The notes beneath the pieces are model-generated. The model searched no databases. It had not been told where the DNA came from and worked only from the letters and a program-made list of their open reading frames with translations. This document shows positions 55,293 through 64,000 of a DNA stretch of 64,000 nt, piece after piece. The stretch's first letter is position 1; the number at the start of each line of letters is the position of its first letter. Position numbers and translations under genes: made by a program. The DNA is from Gammaproteobacteria bacterium. GTDB taxonomy: Bacteria > Pseudomonadota > Gammaproteobacteria > Steroidobacterales > Foliamicaceae. The stretch is from assembly GCA_028821145.1 (NCBI GenBank), contig JAPPHC010000014.1, forward strand, positions 1-64,000, in the 5' to 3' direction.

Positions 55293-57560
55293 TTGAAGGG
55301 TTCCCGCATACCCGGTTTCTACCGTCTTACGCCGCGCGAGCGGGTGCAGACCGCGCTCGAGCACGGCCTTTTGAGCGAGGCGGACTTCAAGGACCTTGCC
55401 CGGGGCCGCGCCAGCCTGGACGCGGCGCGCGCCGACCGGATGATCGAGAACGTGATCGGCGTGCTGGGACTGCCGGTGGGCCTGGGACTCAACTTCCTGA
55501 TCAACGGGCGCGACTATGTGGCCCCCATGGCGGTGGAGGAACCCTCGGTCGTCGCCGCCCTGAGTTCAGCCGCCAAGCTCGTTCGCGAGGCGGGCGGCTT
55601 TACCGCCGAGGCCGACGATCCGGTGCTGATCGGGCAGATCCAGGTGCTCAACGTGCCCGATCCGGCCCACGCGGCGGCCGACCTGCTGTCGCGCCGCGAG
55701 GAGATCATCCGCCTTGCCAACAGCATCCACCCGCGCATGGTGGCGCGAGGCGGCGGCGTGGTCGATGTCGAAGTGCACCGGCGCCCGATGCCCGGCGGCG
55801 AAGGTGAAATGCTGGTCCTGCACCTGCTGGTCGATACCCGCGATGCGATGGGCGCGAACCTGGTCAACAGCATGTGCGAGGGCGTGTCGGCGCTGGTCGA
55901 AAGCATGAGCGGCGGCCAGGTCTTCATGCGCATCCTCTCGAACCTCAGCGATCGTGCGCTGGCCCGGGCGGAGGTCGTGATTCCGGCGGAACTCCTGGGC
56001 GGCAAGGGCCAGAGCGGCGAGGACGTGCGCGACGGCATCGCGATGGCGGCCGAACTGGCCGCGGTCGATCCCTACCGCGCGGCTACGCACAACAAGGGCA
56101 TCATGAACGGCGTCGATGCGGTGGCGCTGGCCACCGGCAACGACTGGCGGGCCATCGAGGCCGGCGCTCACGCCTGGGCGGCCCGGCACGGCCAGTACAC
56201 GGCGCTGTCGAAGTGGTGGCGCAGCGAGGAAGGAGCGCTGTGCGGGCGGCTGGAGATGCCGATCAAGGTGGGGACGGTCGGGGGTTCGCTGGAGGCCAAC
56301 CCGGCCACCCAGCTGTTCCTGCGGATGATGCGCGTGGATTCTGCGCAGGAGCTCGCGCAGGTCATGGCGGCGGTCGGCCTGGCGCAGAACTTCTCGGCGC
56401 TCAGGGCGCTGGTCACCGAGGGCATACAGGCCGGCCACATGACCCTGCACGCACGCACCGTGGTCAAGGCCGCCGGCACGCCGCCGGAACTGTTCGACCA
56501 GGTGCTGGAGCGGCTGATCGGCGAAGGAGACGTCAAGGTCTGGCGCGCGCGGGAGGTCCTGGGCGAACTGGAAAGAAAGCGGGACATGCCGGCGCTGGAC
56601 GAAGCGGCAATGGCCCGCCTGGGCGTGGCCGCGGGCAAACTGATCCTGCTGGGCGAACATGCCGCCGTGTTCGGGCAGCCGGCGCTGGCCTGCCCCGTGC
56701 CCCTCAACGTGCGCGCCCAGATCAGCGACAGCGAGGAAGGCATTCAGTTGGCGATCCCGGGCTGGGGGCTCGAGTACCGCCTGTCCCATTCGCGCCGGCG
56801 CCGCCCCTGGGAACGCTCAGCGCTGAAGATGCTCGAGGAACTGGGGCTGGCCGGCAAGTCGATGCGCATTTCCGTCTTCTCCGACCTGCCCCGCGGCGTC
56901 GGCCTGGGGTCGTCCGCGGCAATGGCCGTCGCCATCATCCGGGCCCTGAACAAGCGCTTCGACCTGAATCTCAGCGTCGAGAGGATCAACGAGATCGCCT
57001 GGGCCTGCGAACAGTTTGCGCACGGCCGCGCGAGCGGCGTGGACAATGCCGTGTCCGCATATGCAACCACCCTGCTCTACCGCAAGAACACGCCGCCGGA
57101 AATACACCCGGTCACCGCGGGCGCCGACACGTACTTCGTGATCGGAATCAGCAGCGAGGAAAGCCTCACGGCCGTAACGGTCGAAAACGTCAGGACGGCG
57201 CGCGACCGCAACCCGAACACTTATGATCGCATTTTCGCCGAGATCGGCGAACTCGTGGTCGAGGCCCGACAGTGCCTCGAAGGCGGGAAGCTCGAAGAAC
57301 TGGGCGACCTCATGAACATCAACCACGGCCTGCTCAACGGCCTGCAGCTCGCCACTCCGGAACTGGAACAGTTGATCGACGCCGCGCGCATGGGCGGCGC
57401 CCTGGGGGCCAAGCTGACCGGCGGCGGCGGCGGCGGGGCCATGCTTGCGCTGTGCGCCGAAAGCTGCGATACGGTCAAGGAATCGATCGAAAAGACCGGC
57501 GCAAGGACCATCGCGCTGAAGCTTCCCGCCGGCGGAGGAGAGGTGGAACTGATCCAGTGA
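55293..57560 (+). CDS. Fused class II HMG-CoA reductase - mevalonate kinase
   Basis: This is a 755-residue fusion for two mevalonate-pathway steps. Residues 1-410 are a class II HMG-CoA reductase: ENVIGVLGLP, EEPSVVAA (Glu83), THNKGIMNG (Lys about 267), ATGNDWRA (Asp about 283) and AGHMTLHAR (His about 381). These catalytic positions match those I recall for the Pseudomonas mevalonii enzyme. From about 430 a GHMP kinase follows: GKLILLGEHAAVFGQPAL, the phosphate loop GVGLGSSAAMAVA, the catalytic Asp in ASGVDNAVSAYA and the closing motif KLTGGGGGGAMLAL, typical of mevalonate kinase. The start is a TTG, chosen because it restores the standard N-terminus. The IPP isomerase gene follows with overlap. 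Confidence 0.88.
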   Translation: MKGSRIPGFYRLTPRERVQTALEHGLLSEADFKDLARGRASLDAARADRMIENVIGVLGLPVGLGLNFLINGRDYVAPMAVEEPSVVAALSSAAKLVREAGGFTAEADDPVLIGQIQVLNVPDPAHAAADLLSRREEIIRLANSIHPRMVARGGGVVDVEVHRRPMPGGEGEMLVLHLLVDTRDAMGANLVNSMCEGVSALVESMSGGQVFMRILSNLSDRALARAEVVIPAELLGGKGQSGEDVRDGIAMAAELAAVDPYRAATHNKGIMNGVDAVALATGNDWRAIEAGAHAWAARHGQYTALSKWWRSEEGALCGRLEMPIKVGTVGGSLEANPATQLFLRMMRVDSAQELAQVMAAVGLAQNFSALRALVTEGIQAGHMTLHARTVVKAAGTPPELFDQVLERLIGEGDVKVWRAREVLGELERKRDMPALDEAAMARLGVAAGKLILLGEHAAVFGQPALACPVPLNVRAQISDSEEGIQLAIPGWGLEYRLSHSRRRRPWERSALKMLEELGLAGKSMRISVFSDLPRGVGLGSSAAMAVAIIRALNKRFDLNLSVERINEIAWACEQFAHGRASGVDNAVSAYATTLLYRKNTPPEIHPVTAGADTYFVIGISSEESLTAVTVENVRTARDRNPNTYDRIFAEIGELVVEARQCLEGGKLEELGDLMNINHGLLNGLQLATPELEQLIDAARMGGALGAKLTGGGGGGAMLALCAESCDTVKESIEKTGARTIALKLPAGGGEVELIQ

Positions 57561-58078
57561 GTGCGCCGGTCAACCTGGTGCTGGTGGATGCCGAAGATCG
57601 CGAAATCGGCGTGGCGGAGAAATTCCGATGCCACGAGGGCGATGGCCTTCTGCACCGCGCCTTTTCGGTATTCGTCTACGGACCGGACGGACGGGTCCTG
57701 CTCCAGCAGCGAAGCGCCGCCAAGCCGCTGTGGCCGATGTACTGGTCGAATGCCTGTTGCGGTCATCCGTTGCCGGGCGAGGACGTTCCCGCCGCGGCCG
57801 AGCGCCGCACCCACGAGGAACTGGGCATCTCCTTAAAGGCCCGGTTCCTTTACAAATTCATCTACCAGGCCCGCTACTCCGCCGGCTACTCGGAACACGA
57901 GCTATGCCACGTGTTCGAAAGCGACTACGACGGTAAACTGGCGCCCGACCCCGCCGAAATCGCCGCCTGGCGCTGGATCGCGCCGGACGAACTGACTCAG
58001 GAGATCGAACGCCACCCCGAGCGCTTCAGCCCCTGGATGAAGCTCGAATGGGCTGAAATCCTCCGCTACTCGGAGTGA
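57557..58078 (+). CDS. idi: Isopentenyl-diphosphate delta-isomerase, type I
   Basis: This is a 173-residue Nudix-fold isomerase that interconverts isopentenyl and dimethylallyl diphosphate. The active-site Cys is in WSNACCGHPLPGE, and the Nudix-like Glu-rich helix is AAAERRTHEELGI. ELCHVFESDYDG and AEIAAWRWIAPDEL are also typical. A GTG start overlaps the upstream stop (GTGA), so it is coupled to the HMGR-MVK fusion. Its end overlaps the convergent fumC stop region by 13 bp. Confidence 0.92.
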   Translation: MSAPVNLVLVDAEDREIGVAEKFRCHEGDGLLHRAFSVFVYGPDGRVLLQQRSAAKPLWPMYWSNACCGHPLPGEDVPAAAERRTHEELGISLKARFLYKFIYQARYSAGYSEHELCHVFESDYDGKLAPDPAEIAAWRWIAPDELTQEIERHPERFSPWMKLEWAEILRYSE

Positions 58079-59451
58079 ATGCCGCCCCTGGTCAGCGTGA
58101 CCGGGTTCAGGATGGCCTTCAGCTGCTCTTCGGACAGATCGGTTTCCTCGACCGCCACTTCCAGGATCGGCCGCCCTTCCGCATAGGCCCGCTTGGCGAT
58201 TGCCGCGGCCTTGTCGTAGCCGATCACGGGGTTCAGCGCCGTCACCAGGACCGGGTTGCGTTCCAGCAGTTCCGTCAGGCGCTCCCGGTTGACCGTCAGG
58301 CCGGCGATCGCCTTGTCGGCCAGCATCCGGCAGGCCGCCGAAAGAATCTGGATGCTCTCGAGCGCGTTGCGCGCGATCATCGGCAGCATCACGTTCAACT
58401 GGAAGTTGCCCGACTGGGCGCCAACGGTTATCGCCGCGTCGTTGCCGATCACCTGGGCCGCCACCTGCATGGCGGCTTCGCTGGCGACCGGATTGACCTT
58501 GCCCGGCATGATGCTGGAGCCCGGCTGCAGCGCCGGCAGCGTGACCTCGCCCAGTCCGCCCAGCGGCCCGGAGTTCATCAGGCGCAGGTCGTTGGCAATC
58601 TTCATCAGCGCCACAGCAGCCACCTTGAGCTGTCCGGACAGCTCCACCATCGTCTCCTGTCCGGACAGCGCCGCAAACCGGTTGCCGGCCGGCGTCAGGT
58701 CCAGGCCGGTCTTTTCGCTGATCCAGCGGCAGGCCAGTCCCGACATCACCGGGTGGGCGTTGATTCCCGTACCGACCGCGGTTCCGCCCAGCGCCAGCTT
58801 GTTCAGCCATAAATTGAGCACCTGCTCAAGCCGGGTCCGGCAGTCGCGCAATTGCGCCGCCCAGCCGCCGAATTCCTGGCTGAGCGCGACGGGCATCGCG
58901 TCCATCAGGTGCGTGCGGCCAGTCTTGACCACGTCCTCGAATTCCGCGGCGCGCTTCTCGATCGTGCCGGCGAGGTGATCCAGCGCCGGCAGCAACCGTT
59001 CGTTTACCTCCAGGGCCGCGGAAAGATGCAGCGCGGACGGAATGACGTCGTTGCTGCTCTGCCCCATGTTGACGTGATCGTTGGGATGCACCTTGACCTC
59101 TTTGGAACTGGCGGCGTTGGCGATCACCTCGTTCACGTTCATGTTGCTGCTGGTGCCCGATCCGGTCTGAAACACGTCCACGGGGAAGTGCTCGTCATGG
59201 ATGCTGTGGGCAACGTGTTCGGCTGCCCTCATGATGGCGTTGGCCCGGGCCGAGTCCAGCAGGCCCAGGGTGCGATTGGCCGAAGCGCACGCACCCTTGA
59301 TCAGGCCGAGGGCGCGAATGAACGCGCGCGGCATCCTCTTGCCGCTGATCTGGAAATTCTCCACGGCACGCTGGGTGCTGGCTCCCCAAAGCGCGTCGGA
59401 CGGGACCTTGAGCGCTCCCATGCTGTCGCTTTCGGTTCTGAATTTTGGCAC
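58066..59451 (-). CDS. fumC: Fumarate hydratase, class II
   Basis: This is a 461-residue iron-independent fumarase of the TCA cycle. The superfamily signature GSSIMPGKVNPVASEA is near 315. SGTSSNMNVNEVIANAA and KTGRTHLMDAMPVALSQEF carry other active-site residues. The start is a GTG with an AGGGG ribosome binding site. It is divergent from purB (54-bp gap) and convergent with idi, sharing 13 bp. Confidence 0.95.
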   Translation of the reverse strand: MPKFRTESDSMGALKVPSDALWGASTQRAVENFQISGKRMPRAFIRALGLIKGACASANRTLGLLDSARANAIMRAAEHVAHSIHDEHFPVDVFQTGSGTSSNMNVNEVIANAASSKEVKVHPNDHVNMGQSSNDVIPSALHLSAALEVNERLLPALDHLAGTIEKRAAEFEDVVKTGRTHLMDAMPVALSQEFGGWAAQLRDCRTRLEQVLNLWLNKLALGGTAVGTGINAHPVMSGLACRWISEKTGLDLTPAGNRFAALSGQETMVELSGQLKVAAVALMKIANDLRLMNSGPLGGLGEVTLPALQPGSSIMPGKVNPVASEAAMQVAAQVIGNDAAITVGAQSGNFQLNVMLPMIARNALESIQILSAACRMLADKAIAGLTVNRERLTELLERNPVLVTALNPVIGYDKAAAIAKRAYAEGRPILEVAVEETDLSEEQLKAILNPVTLTRGGIHSE

Positions 59452-59505
59452 GAACTACCCCTGTTGCAGTATGATGCGCGCCTCGGAGTATAGCCGCCCC
59501 TCCCC

Positions 59506-60882
59506 ATGTCCCGGTATTCGAGCCCAGCGAATTCCTTATCCGCTCTAGGGCCGCTGGACGGGCGCTATGCGGAAGCCGTCCGGCCGCTGGCCGAACTGTT
59601 CTCCGAGCAGGGGCTGATCCGGCAGCGGCTGAAGGTGGAAATCGCCTGGCTGCGGGCGCTTTGCGCCGAAGAGGCATTCGGGCCTGCCGCTCCGCTCGGT
59701 GCCGACGAACTGGCCTATCTGGACGCGCTGGAGCGCGACCTGGGTGTGCAGGCGGCCGAGCGCGTTAAGAAACTGGAGCAGCAGACCCGCCACGACGTCA
59801 AGGCGGTCGAGCTTTACCTGGCCGAACGGCTGCGCGAGCACGATTCGCTCGCCGGCCGTATACCTCTTCTGCATTTCGCGTGCACCAGTTGGGACATCAA
59901 CAGCAGCGCCTACGGCATCATGCTGGCCAGGGCCCGGTCCGTAGTCCTGACGCCCGTGCTGGAAGCGCTGATCGGGCAGCTTCGATGCATGGCCCGCGAG
60001 CACGCCGGCCTGCCCATGCTGGCCCGCACGCACGGCCAGCCGGCCAGCCCCACGACGCTGGGCAAGGAACTGGCCGTGTTCGTCCACCGGTTGCAGCGCC
60101 AGCTTGCCGTCTTCGCCGAAGTCCCGGCAATGGCCAAGTGCAGCGGCGCCACCGGCAACTACAACGCCCATTACGCCGCCTGTCCCGAGGTGGACTGGCC
60201 GGACTTCAGCCGGCGCTTTCTTTCCGGGTTGGGCCTGGAGCAGAACCCGGTCACGACCCAGATCGAGCCATACGACTGGGTGGCCGAGTATTGCGACGCC
60301 CTCGCGCGCATCAACCGCATTCTGATCGACCTGAGCCGGGACACGTGGACCTACATTTCGATGGGCTACTTCCGCCAAAAGGCGGTGCGGGGCGAGACGG
60401 GGTCGTCCACCATGCCGCACAAGGTCAACCCCATCAACCTCGAAAACGCCGAAGGCAACCTGGGGCTGTCGAACGCGCTGCTGGGACACTTTTCGGAAAA
60501 GCTCCCCGTGTCGCGCCTGCAGCGGGACCTCAGCGATTCCACGGTCCTGCGCAACCTGGGCGTCGCATTGGGGCATGCGCTCGTGGCCTGGACGGAAGTG
60601 CAGAAAGGTCTGGACAAACTCTCGCCCGACGAGTCAAGAATGGGCGAGGACCTCGACTCCGCCTGGGAAACGCTGGCCGAGGCGGTGCAGACGGTGATGC
60701 GCGCTCATGGCTGTGAGGACGCCTACGAACAACTTAAGATTTTATCACGTAATCAGATGGTTACGAGAGATTCCTTACATTCATTCTTGAATAAGGCCGA
60801 GCTGCCTGACGAAGCGCGCGAGGTGCTGCTCGCCCTGACTCCCGCGACTTACACGGGCATCGCGAAGAAACTGGCGGAGTGA
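59506..60882 (+). CDS. purB: Adenylosuccinate lyase
   Basis: This is a 458-residue enzyme acting twice in purine synthesis, splitting SAICAR and adenylosuccinate with release of fumarate. It has SALGPLDGRYAEAVRPLAEL at the N-terminus, the THGQPASPTTLGKELAVF His-containing block, and the signature SSTMPHKVNPINLENAEGN near 302. It is of the long, E. coli-like type. mnmA follows after 9 nt. Confidence 0.95.
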   Translation: MSRYSSPANSLSALGPLDGRYAEAVRPLAELFSEQGLIRQRLKVEIAWLRALCAEEAFGPAAPLGADELAYLDALERDLGVQAAERVKKLEQQTRHDVKAVELYLAERLREHDSLAGRIPLLHFACTSWDINSSAYGIMLARARSVVLTPVLEALIGQLRCMAREHAGLPMLARTHGQPASPTTLGKELAVFVHRLQRQLAVFAEVPAMAKCSGATGNYNAHYAACPEVDWPDFSRRFLSGLGLEQNPVTTQIEPYDWVAEYCDALARINRILIDLSRDTWTYISMGYFRQKAVRGETGSSTMPHKVNPINLENAEGNLGLSNALLGHFSEKLPVSRLQRDLSDSTVLRNLGVALGHALVAWTEVQKGLDKLSPDESRMGEDLDSAWETLAEAVQTVMRAHGCEDAYEQLKILSRNQMVTRDSLHSFLNKAELPDEAREVLLALTPATYTGIAKKLAE

Positions 60883-60891
60883 GGTTTTCCC

Positions 60892-61977
60892 GTGGCGGGC
60901 ACCGTCATGGTGGCGATTTCCGGCGGAGTGGATTCCGCGGTGGCCGCGTTGCGCCTGATCGACGCGGGCCACCGGGTGGAAGCCCTGCACATGACCAACT
61001 GGGACGAGCCCGACGGTTGCTGCCCTGCCGCCGAGGACCTTGAGGCCGCGGCGGGCGTGGCCGGCGAACTCGGCATCCCGCTTCACCACCTGAATTTCTC
61101 CGACGAGTACCGGCGGGAAGTCTTCGAGGAGATGCTGCTGGAGTGCCGGGCGGGGCGCACGCCCAACCCCGACGTCGGCTGCAACAGGCGCATCAAGTTC
61201 GGCGCCTGCCTGAACCAGGCGCGCAGGCTGGGCGCCGAACGGCTGGCCACGGGCCATCACGCGCGGCTCGAGCACTCGGTATCCGACACGCGGCTGTTGC
61301 GAGGAAGAGACCGCAACAAGGACCAGACGTATTTCCTGCACGCGGTTGATGGACGCGCGCTTGGCGATTGTCTTTTCCCGGTGGGCGAACTGGACAAGGA
61401 AGAAGTGCGTGACATTGCGCATCGGCGCGGGCTGCCGAACTACGCGCGCCCCGACAGCACCGGCATCTGCTTCGTGGGGGAGCGGCCCTTTCCGGATTTC
61501 ATTTCGAAGCACCTTGCAATGCAACCGGGGCCAATCGTCACGCTTTCCGGCAAGCATGTGGGCGAACACCGGGGACTGGCGGCCTATACGATCGGCCAGC
61601 GACGGGGACTTGGACTGGGAGGGATGAAAGGCTGTGGCCCGGAACCCTGGCACGTGTTGCGCAAGGACCTGAGCGCCAATGCTCTGGTTGTGGCCCAGGG
61701 GCACGACCACCCGCTGCTGTTCAGCCGCATGATCACGGTGGGTAAGCTGAAGTGGGTACGCGGCGCGCCAGCTGGACTCCCAGGAGGCATGCGATTGAGC
61801 GCCAAGACCCGTTACCGCCAGGAAGACGCCGACTGCGAGGCGCGACTGCTCGGTCCCGACCGCTGCCTGGTGCGCTTCGACAAACCCCAATGGGCAGTGA
61901 CGCCGGGCCAGTACCTGGTCTTCTACGCCGGCGAGGAATGCCTGGGCGGCGGCGTAATCGAACGCGCCGAAGCCTGA
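60892..61977 (+). CDS. mnmA: tRNA-specific 2-thiouridylase
   Basis: This is a 361-residue enzyme that thiolates U34 in the wobble position of Lys, Glu and Gln tRNAs. The PP-loop SGGVDSAVAALRL is near residue 12. The first catalytic Cys lies in the segment CRAGRTPNPDVGCNRRIKFG, and the second in DSTGICFVGERPFPDF. GQRRGLGLGG and the C-terminal beta-barrel also fit. It starts with GTG, 9 nt after purB. Confidence 0.95.
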   Translation: MAGTVMVAISGGVDSAVAALRLIDAGHRVEALHMTNWDEPDGCCPAAEDLEAAAGVAGELGIPLHHLNFSDEYRREVFEEMLLECRAGRTPNPDVGCNRRIKFGACLNQARRLGAERLATGHHARLEHSVSDTRLLRGRDRNKDQTYFLHAVDGRALGDCLFPVGELDKEEVRDIAHRRGLPNYARPDSTGICFVGERPFPDFISKHLAMQPGPIVTLSGKHVGEHRGLAAYTIGQRRGLGLGGMKGCGPEPWHVLRKDLSANALVVAQGHDHPLLFSRMITVGKLKWVRGAPAGLPGGMRLSAKTRYRQEDADCEARLLGPDRCLVRFDKPQWAVTPGQYLVFYAGEECLGGGVIERAEA

Positions 61978-62014
61978 CCCGGGGGCGAAGGTTGTCGCTG
62001 TTAGCATTGGCCGC

Positions 62015-62713
62015 ATGTGGGGTCAGTGGCCGCAACAACATCCGATAAGCGCGCTCTTCGGCGTATTGATTGCGCTCACTCTCGTGCTTTCGCCCGCTGG
62101 CGCCGCGGCAAACGAGGAGGCAATCGTGAACGCGGAAATCAACCCCCTGGCCGAACTGGGCCGGGAACGCCGCCGCCAGGTCCAGGTCCGTCAGTCTCTG
62201 AAAGGCGCACTGGAGCAGGCCGAACCGGGAGACGACACTCTCGCCGCCCTGCTGGAAGCCTGCGCCGACTACCTGGTCAACTCCATGGGCCGGCTCGACC
62301 TGACTGACATGAACATCCACGACCTGCTGAAGGAGCGCGTCCCGCAAGACAACGCCGAGGTGCATGAAGCATTGCATACGCTCTCAAACCGGCAAGCAAC
62401 GGCGCGGGCGGAGACCGCCGCGCTCGAAGAGGCGCTGGAGACGTACCGCCGGGGCGGCCGCGCCGATTTCGCTGCCTTCGACCGCGCGCTAAGGCACTAC
62501 CATGCCGTCGTTTCGGAATTGATGACGCCGCGCAAGAACCCTTTCAGCCCTTACACCGACAAATTATTCACCTTCGAGGACTGGATAAATATCGCCGCAG
62601 CCAGCACCGAAACCGTTGCCGCCGAAGACCGTCTGTTCGATAGGATAACCGCCGCGGCGCCCGACGATCTCAAGCCCGATTCATTCTCCGGCACGCACGG
62701 AATGCGGCCCTGA
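62015..62713 (+). CDS. Secreted helical protein, possibly degenerate hemerythrin-like
   Basis: This is a 232-residue protein with a signal peptide (hydrophobic ALFGVLIALTLVL, cleavage after about residue 33). The mature part is helical: LLEACADYLVNSMGRLDLTD, NIHDLLKERVPQD, RALRHYHAVVSELMTPRKNP and FEDWINIAAASTE. This order of helices loosely resembles hemerythrin-like cation-binding bundles, but most metal-binding His/Glu residues are not evident. No function is assigned. It is a stand-alone plus-strand gene convergent with the MFS gene. Confidence 0.6.
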   Translation: MWGQWPQQHPISALFGVLIALTLVLSPAGAAANEEAIVNAEINPLAELGRERRRQVQVRQSLKGALEQAEPGDDTLAALLEACADYLVNSMGRLDLTDMNIHDLLKERVPQDNAEVHEALHTLSNRQATARAETAALEEALETYRRGGRADFAAFDRALRHYHAVVSELMTPRKNPFSPYTDKLFTFEDWINIAAASTETVAAEDRLFDRITAAAPDDLKPDSFSGTHGMRP

Positions 62714-62740
62714 CGGGTCCGCACCCCCGCCCGGCCGCCG

Positions 62741-64000
62741 TCAGTCGGTCTGAGCCTGAATGCGGACCAGTTCGCGCCGGAAGCAGCGCAACGTAACGGG
62801 CGCGAGCGCCAGCACCACCGAACCGTAAATGACCGGCACCGCAGAAAACGCGAGTGCCAGGCTGTTGGCGCCCGTCACGCCGGGCAGGATGGATTCGAGT
62901 ACCCCATCGAGGACCTCAAAGCCGGTCCCGCCATTGAACCAGTCGGACAGCCATCCAACGGTGGACGGCCCGAGCGTCAGCCCGGTAATGCTGATCGCCA
63001 TGTAATAGACGGCGCTGATCTGTCCCCGGAATTGCGGCGGCGTGATCATCAACAGCGCCGTCAACCCGGTGGAGGTGGTCGTGGCGATGCCCACCAGGCT
63101 GATGCCCAGGGCGACGAACGCCGATACCGCGCCGGGCATCAGCCCGATGAATATGGTCGTCGGCGCGAACAGGAACATGCCCGCAACGGCGATCAGCAGG
63201 GGAGCGTTGTCCCTTCCCCGACGCACCAGGTAATCCGACAGGGCCCCCGCCGCAAAAACCGTGGCGGGCGCGCAGAGGAGAGTGACGACGGCCTTGATCT
63301 GCGCGAATTCCGGTATTTCCATTCCCCAGGTGCGCAAGAACATCGAAGGCAACCAGAAATGCGTGTAGGCAATCGTGGTCATCAGGCAGAACGGCAGCAC
63401 GAAGGTCAGGTACGTTTTCCAGTTCGAGAAAAGATGGCGGAACATGTGCCACGGCGCGCTGGAGGCTCCCTGCTTCAGGTCCCGGCGCACGGGCTCTTTC
63501 ACGGTCAGCATGGCCAGCGACAGCAGCAGGCCGGGAAGTCCCACAATGATGAACACCGCCTGCCAGGGCCGGATGGCGCCGACCAGCGGCCAGTTCAGAA
63601 TTTCCACGCCACGCAATGCGGCCAGCAACGCGCCGATCCCGAAATAGGCAGTAGCGGTGCCGAGCGAAAGAGCCATGGAATAGACTGCGATCGCCTTGCC
63701 GCGCTTCTCCTTGGGGAAGCTGTCGGCGATCATCGACATGGCGCAGGGACTCAAGGCCGCCTCGCCCACGCCGACGCTCATGCGCAGCAGGAACAACTGC
63801 AAATAGTTGCTCGCCAGCCCGCACAAGGCGGTCGCGGCCGACCACAGCGCGATTGCGCAACTGACGATGCTCGTACGCCGCGTACGGTCCGCCAGCCACC
63901 CCAGAGGCAGCCCCATCGTGGCGTAAAAAATGCCGAAAGCCAGACCCATTAACAGACCCATCTGGCCATCGCTCAATCCCAGGTCTGCCTTCATCGGCTC
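62741..64000 (-). CDS. MFS transporter (spinster-type), 5' end cut by the window
   Basis: At least 417 residues of a 12-helix major facilitator are present. The loop-2 motif GWLADRTRRTSIV lies near the start of the visible part, and LRMSVGVGEAALSPCAMSMI plus SFPKEKRGKAIAVYSMAL are typical of the spinster-like MFS group. The N-terminal part, probably the first helix, lies beyond base 64000. The substrate is unknown. It is not closely related to the tandem MFS pair at 9533-12175. Confidence 0.88.
   Translation of the reverse strand, partial: EPMKADLGLSDGQMGLLMGLAFGIFYATMGLPLGWLADRTRRTSIVSCAIALWSAATALCGLASNYLQLFLLRMSVGVGEAALSPCAMSMIADSFPKEKRGKAIAVYSMALSLGTATAYFGIGALLAALRGVEILNWPLVGAIRPWQAVFIIVGLPGLLLSLAMLTVKEPVRRDLKQGASSAPWHMFRHLFSNWKTYLTFVLPFCLMTTIAYTHFWLPSMFLRTWGMEIPEFAQIKAVVTLLCAPATVFAAGALSDYLVRRGRDNAPLLIAVAGMFLFAPTTIFIGLMPGAVSAFVALGISLVGIATTTSTGLTALLMITPPQFRGQISAVYYMAISITGLTLGPSTVGWLSDWFNGGTGFEVLDGVLESILPGVTGANSLALAFSAVPVIYGSVVLALAPVTLRCFRRELVRIQAQTD

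Overview
The window is a GC-rich bacterial chromosome segment, most likely from a Gammaproteobacterium-like Pseudomonadota. This rests on the sucA-sucB-lpd order, the long-type purB, mnmA next to purB, class II fumC, a large TonB-dependent receptor, and a lipid A sugar-modification cluster. Two core host blocks flank one large integrated island.

Left host block (1-15040): the 2-oxoglutarate dehydrogenase operon (sucA, sucB, lpd, minus strand) is divergent from a three-gene membrane glycosylation cassette (GT2 polyprenyl-phosphate glycosyltransferase, LAB_N protein, GT39 transferase). A UDP-glucuronate 4-epimerase-like gene converges on it; together they look like a galacturonic-acid lipid A/core modification set. 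Next come two tandemly duplicated MFS transporters, a TauD-type dioxygenase with a PCP_red-like tail, an RNA 2',3'-cyclic phosphodiesterase, and a DUF1838 Tat-exported protein.

Island (about 15041-52545, 37.5 kb): an 18-bp perfect direct repeat of the 3' end of tRNA-Arg(CCT) lies at 15041-15058 and again inside the tRNA at 52528-52545. A tyrosine integrase sits beside the tRNA copy, so this is an integrative element. Its left half is a long minus-strand defence operon: AbiEi/AbiEii toxin-antitoxin, a SNF2 helicase with DUF3883 (DrmD-like), an OLD-family nuclease plus UvrD helicase (Gabija-like pair), a DUF1156 DNA methyltransferase, a DUF499 ATPase, a decayed AlbA_2 gene and a DUF3644 HEPN-like protein. 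Four of these genes are joined by 4-nt ATGA overlaps. The middle holds mobile-element housekeeping genes (RHH protein, DUF2493/SLOG protein, SSB, a five-repeat zinc-ribbon protein) but no relaxase or conjugation apparatus. The right half is AT-richer: two unknown minus-strand genes, a QxK-type nuclease, a 1695-residue STAND-like ATPase, a RelA/SpoT-like protein with a coupled small partner, a PLD nuclease with a helix-hairpin-helix tail, a gamma-glutamylcyclotransferase-like protein and the integrase.

Right host block (52530-64000): tRNA-Arg, a TonB-dependent receptor, a divergent mevalonate-pathway pair (an unusual HMG-CoA reductase-mevalonate kinase fusion followed by type I IPP isomerase), fumC, purB, mnmA, a secreted helical protein, and an MFS transporter cut by the window end.

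The strongest candidate for a previously undescribed system is the translationally coupled OLD nuclease / UvrD helicase / DUF1156 methylase / DUF499 ATPase block behind the DrmD-like helicase. The RelA/SpoT-like gene pair is second.
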